Positions 62,396 through 64,000 of a stretch of 64,000 nt of DNA are shown here, piece after piece (positions within the stretch are counted from its first letter, which is position 1; each line of letters opens with the position of its first letter). The stretch covers positions 1,364,001 through 1,428,000 of the forward strand of contig NC_015416.1 in the NCBI RefSeq assembly GCF_000204415.1, read 5' to 3'. Source of the DNA: Methanothrix soehngenii GP6 (GTDB lineage Archaea > Halobacteriota > Methanosarcinia > Methanotrichales > Methanotrichaceae). The notes under the pieces were generated by a model. The model was not told the DNA's origin and made no database searches. It saw only the letters and a program-made list of their open reading frames with translations. Position numbers and translations under genes: made by a program.

Positions 62396-63162
62396 TCGCC
62401 TTTCGATAGGCGCTCTGGATCAGGATATATATCGGCTTTGTGGTCTTTTGGAGGATATATGAAAGAGGGCTTTGCTAAACCATAGAGGCATAGGCCGAAA
62501 TTGTGCCGACCCTTCCCGTGGAGGAGGTCTGAAAGCTTTCGGATGGAGTTGCCGCCGCCCCAGCAAATAGAGGGCACGAGCATTGCCATTATCCTCCTCC
62601 AGCCATTCTTATAATCCAGGTAAAACAGGGCTATGCAACCCAACAGGCATAGAACTCCCGCCAGGATGAAAGTAGCAGAAAAGCCAACAAAGCTGGCCAC
62701 GGCTGCACCCAACGCCCCGGTTGCTGCCGTGCCCAGGCCGGTAGCGGTTGAGTATACTGACCACTGAAAGCTCTCCTGTCCCTTATCGAGATTTGCAGAC
62801 CACAAACCAAGCCAGGTTGGATAGGCGAGTCCGCTTCCCAATCCATAAATAACCTCTGCGATATAAATATGATATATGCTGCTGGCAGAGACATAGATGA
62901 GGGGGACACCAGCCATGAGAATCGTCCCCACGAACAGCCACTTCGTCTTATCAGACTGCCTGTCCACATAATGGCCAAAGGGGAGTTGCACCAGGGACTT
63001 GGTGAATAGGAAGAGAGCACTGGCAAGTCCCGCGGAAAGCATGCTGCCTCCAGCTACACCGCCACCATTAATATAAATGGCAATTATGGGCTGAATCAGT
63101 CCAAATCCGGTGAGGACGAATATATCCGACAGCATAAGCAGTTTCATGGTGCGGTTCATCAT
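62392..63162 (-). CDS. Half-size MFS-like membrane protein
   Basis: 256 residues. The first ~190 give six membrane helices with MFS features: LLMLSDIFVLTGFGLIQPIIAIYI, the motif-A-like loop GHYVDRQSDKTKWLFVG, and GLGTAATGALGAAVASFVGF. A normal MFS carrier has twelve helices; here the second half is missing. Residues after about 190 (NGWRRIMAMLVPSICWGGGNSIRKL...) are hydrophilic and unlike a transporter, perhaps from a frameshift or an unusual C terminus. The frame runs to an ATGA overlap with the hydantoinase gene, which argues it is translated as is. Confidence 0.7.
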   Translation of the reverse strand: MMNRTMKLLMLSDIFVLTGFGLIQPIIAIYINGGGVAGGSMLSAGLASALFLFTKSLVQLPFGHYVDRQSDKTKWLFVGTILMAGVPLIYVSASSIYHIYIAEVIYGLGSGLAYPTWLGLWSANLDKGQESFQWSVYSTATGLGTAATGALGAAVASFVGFSATFILAGVLCLLGCIALFYLDYKNGWRRIMAMLVPSICWGGGNSIRKLSDLLHGKGRHNFGLCLYGLAKPSFIYPPKDHKADIYPDPERLSKGE

Positions 63163-63409
63163 AACGAATCACCTCCGATCCGTAATTTCAATCATTTATT
63201 AATTATTAAACAAGATAAAAATACAATAGCATCATCCGGCCATTGCACTAACGAAATATTCTCCGCCCTCCTATCGACATCCTACGCGATAATCAGACCA
63301 AGGAAGCTCTTGGCAGAGCTAGAATAGAAGGATGTTATATCAATATGGACTTAAAATTCAGACGATAGATATCCATATTCTGAATCATCAATGTTTTTCA
63401 GCATGAAGT
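63163..63409. other. Intergenic region upstream of the MFS-like gene
   Basis: About 250 nt, AT-rich, with no ORF that looks coding and no hairpin of note. It would hold the promoter of the minus-strand MFS-hydantoinase-deacetylase set. Confidence 0.4.
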
Positions 63410-63420
63410 CTTATATAAAT
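63410..63420 (+). promoter_or_regulatory. TATA box for the small ORF at 63446
   Basis: CTTATATAAAT, a near-consensus archaeal TATA box, is followed about 26 nt after its centre by the ATG at 63446. It is on the plus strand, opposite to both neighbouring genes, and so has no other obvious client. Confidence 0.45.
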
Positions 63421-63445
63421 ATTGCTAAGCATAGCTAAGTGGAAT

Positions 63446-63544
63446 ATGCCGATCTATTTCATCATGCCATCAGAGTCATGCGATTCATATATGGCCATTT
63501 TGCCGGGAGCGAGGGATAGGCCAAAAGGCTTCAGTCCCATCTAA
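63446..63544 (+). CDS. Candidate small protein (32 aa)
   Basis: MPIYFIMPSESCDSYMAILP continues to GARDRPKGFSPI and stops at TAA, overlapping the end of the convergent gene by 4 nt. Support is a good TATA box (63410-63420) at leaderless distance and GTGGA before the ATG. Against it are its short length and lack of a known family. Confidence 0.3.
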   Translation: MPIYFIMPSESCDSYMAILPGARDRPKGFSPI

Positions 63545-63774
63545 TCCAGCGCACCAATGAGCGGCTTTATCTCATAGACATCCAGCTGCCTTTGAATGGT
63601 AAACAGCTGATTGCCCATCTGATGGCTCTTGAGAAGGGAGTTCCCCACGTCCTTTGGCAGATAAAACTCCTCTTCCCCGAGCTTCACCCGGAAGAACTTC
63701 CTGCTCTCGCCCAGCTCCATGCCGCTATATCTGCCTGTGACCTTCTCGCCGACCTTAAGAATTCGAGGCTCCAT
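63541..63774 (-). CDS. Hypothetical protein (77 aa)
   Basis: A small soluble protein, strand-rich: MEPRILKVGEKVTGRYSGMEL, then ESRKFFRVKLGEEEFYLPKDVGNSLLKSHQMGNQLFTIQRQLDVYEI. The pattern of short strands and turns suggests an OB or SH3-like barrel. No family recognised. It is divergent from the plus-strand unit starting near 63850. Confidence 0.65.
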   Translation of the reverse strand: MEPRILKVGEKVTGRYSGMELGESRKFFRVKLGEEEFYLPKDVGNSLLKSHQMGNQLFTIQRQLDVYEIKPLIGALD

Positions 63775-63849
63775 AGAGTTTCACCTCATTTATTGTTATA
63801 TTTGTATCTTGCTACTACTTCTATCTTCCGATCGGAGGCTGAAGACAAG

Positions 63850-63858
63850 CTTTTTAAA
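63850..63858 (+). promoter_or_regulatory. TATA box at the right end of the window
   Basis: CTTTTTAAA on the plus strand, 64 nt before the ATG at 63922. It would start a transcript near 63880 covering the short ORF 63922-63999 and the next gene, which lies beyond the window. Confidence 0.4.
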
Positions 63859-63921
63859 CCAGGCAGCAATACGCTGTCAAAAAATGTGCATTAAGGTACA
63901 AAATTGGAGAATGACATAGAC

Positions 63922-63999
63922 ATGAATTCGATATGGAGGGACACAGATCAGCCATTTCTCCTGCTCTGTGATCGACTACTTCAGGGTGAGAAAAAATGA
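63922..63999 (+). CDS. Short ORF (25 aa) overlapping the next gene start
   Basis: MNSIWRDTDQPFLLLCDRLL then QGEKK and TGA. The stop overlaps an ATG at 63996 in an ATGA arrangement, the usual sign of translational coupling with a downstream gene outside the window. It may be a leader peptide or simply the real N-terminal region of a misread start. GGAG lies about 13 nt upstream. Confidence 0.3.
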   Translation: MNSIWRDTDQPFLLLCDRLLQGEKK

Positions 64000-64000
64000 G

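Overview
The window is archaeal, from a methanogenic euryarchaeon. It carries the DNA polymerase D small subunit, archaeal primase PriS, a GINS subunit, aIF2-alpha, Nop10, L44e, S27e, fibrillarin, EF-1alpha and EF-2. NikR and a CooC-type nickel-insertion ATPase point to nickel/CODH metabolism. The large PAS/GAF hybrid histidine kinases and the gene mix suggest the Methanosarcinales, most likely Methanothrix (Methanosaeta). The genus is inference from gene content.

Layout. 1-4250 (minus): an Mrp/Mnh-type multisubunit cation/proton antiporter operon F-G-E-(MbhD)-(MbhE)-B-C-D, in which mnhD is cut in two by a 173-bp inverted-repeat element with an 8-bp target duplication. 4772-11000: hypothetical genes, nikR, flpA, an S26 signal peptidase divergent from the Pol D small subunit, and two secreted proteins. 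11062-15758: thiC divergent from a plus-strand run of an MBL hydrolase, argD, hisC and an AK6-like kinase. 15777-21940 (minus): a compact information-processing cluster priS, GINS, rpl44e, rps27e, aIF2-alpha, nop10 (53 aa), PAC2 chaperone, pmbA/tldE and prs, several overlapping by 4 nt. 21965-27226: a nitrilase divergent from a voltage-gated channel, an unknown conserved gene, a dockerin-like substrate-binding protein and archaeal riboflavin synthase. Two related ~158-nt structured repeats lie upstream of the unknown gene and of ribC.

27479-43884: two orphan hybrid kinases, rubrerythrin, a PD-(D/E)XK-like nuclease, thymidylate synthase, a pentapeptide-repeat membrane protein, a GbsR-like regulator divergent from an RND (HAE3) exporter, a coiled-coil/wHTH protein, a HAD phosphatase, a secreted protein and an AbrB-type protein. 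Between the convergent RND and wHTH genes is an apparently independent RNA unit with a strong TATA box inside an inverted repeat, followed by a segment that can form two mutually exclusive hairpins.

44050-54448: tRNA-Arg(CCG), rps10, tuf and fusA (minus), lysC-purM (plus), cooC, a class II ribonucleotide reductase and an AlkD-like repair protein. 54943-56400 is an intact IS4-family element with perfect 16-bp ends and a 10-bp target duplication. 56454-64000: a site-2 protease, a MurG-like glycosyltransferase, a coupled HDAC-like deacetylase / hydantoinase / half-size MFS set, and two candidate small ORFs.

The strongest leads for something undescribed are the MITE-split antiporter, the paired structured repeats near ribC, and the switch-like RNA at 40.9-41.1 kb.
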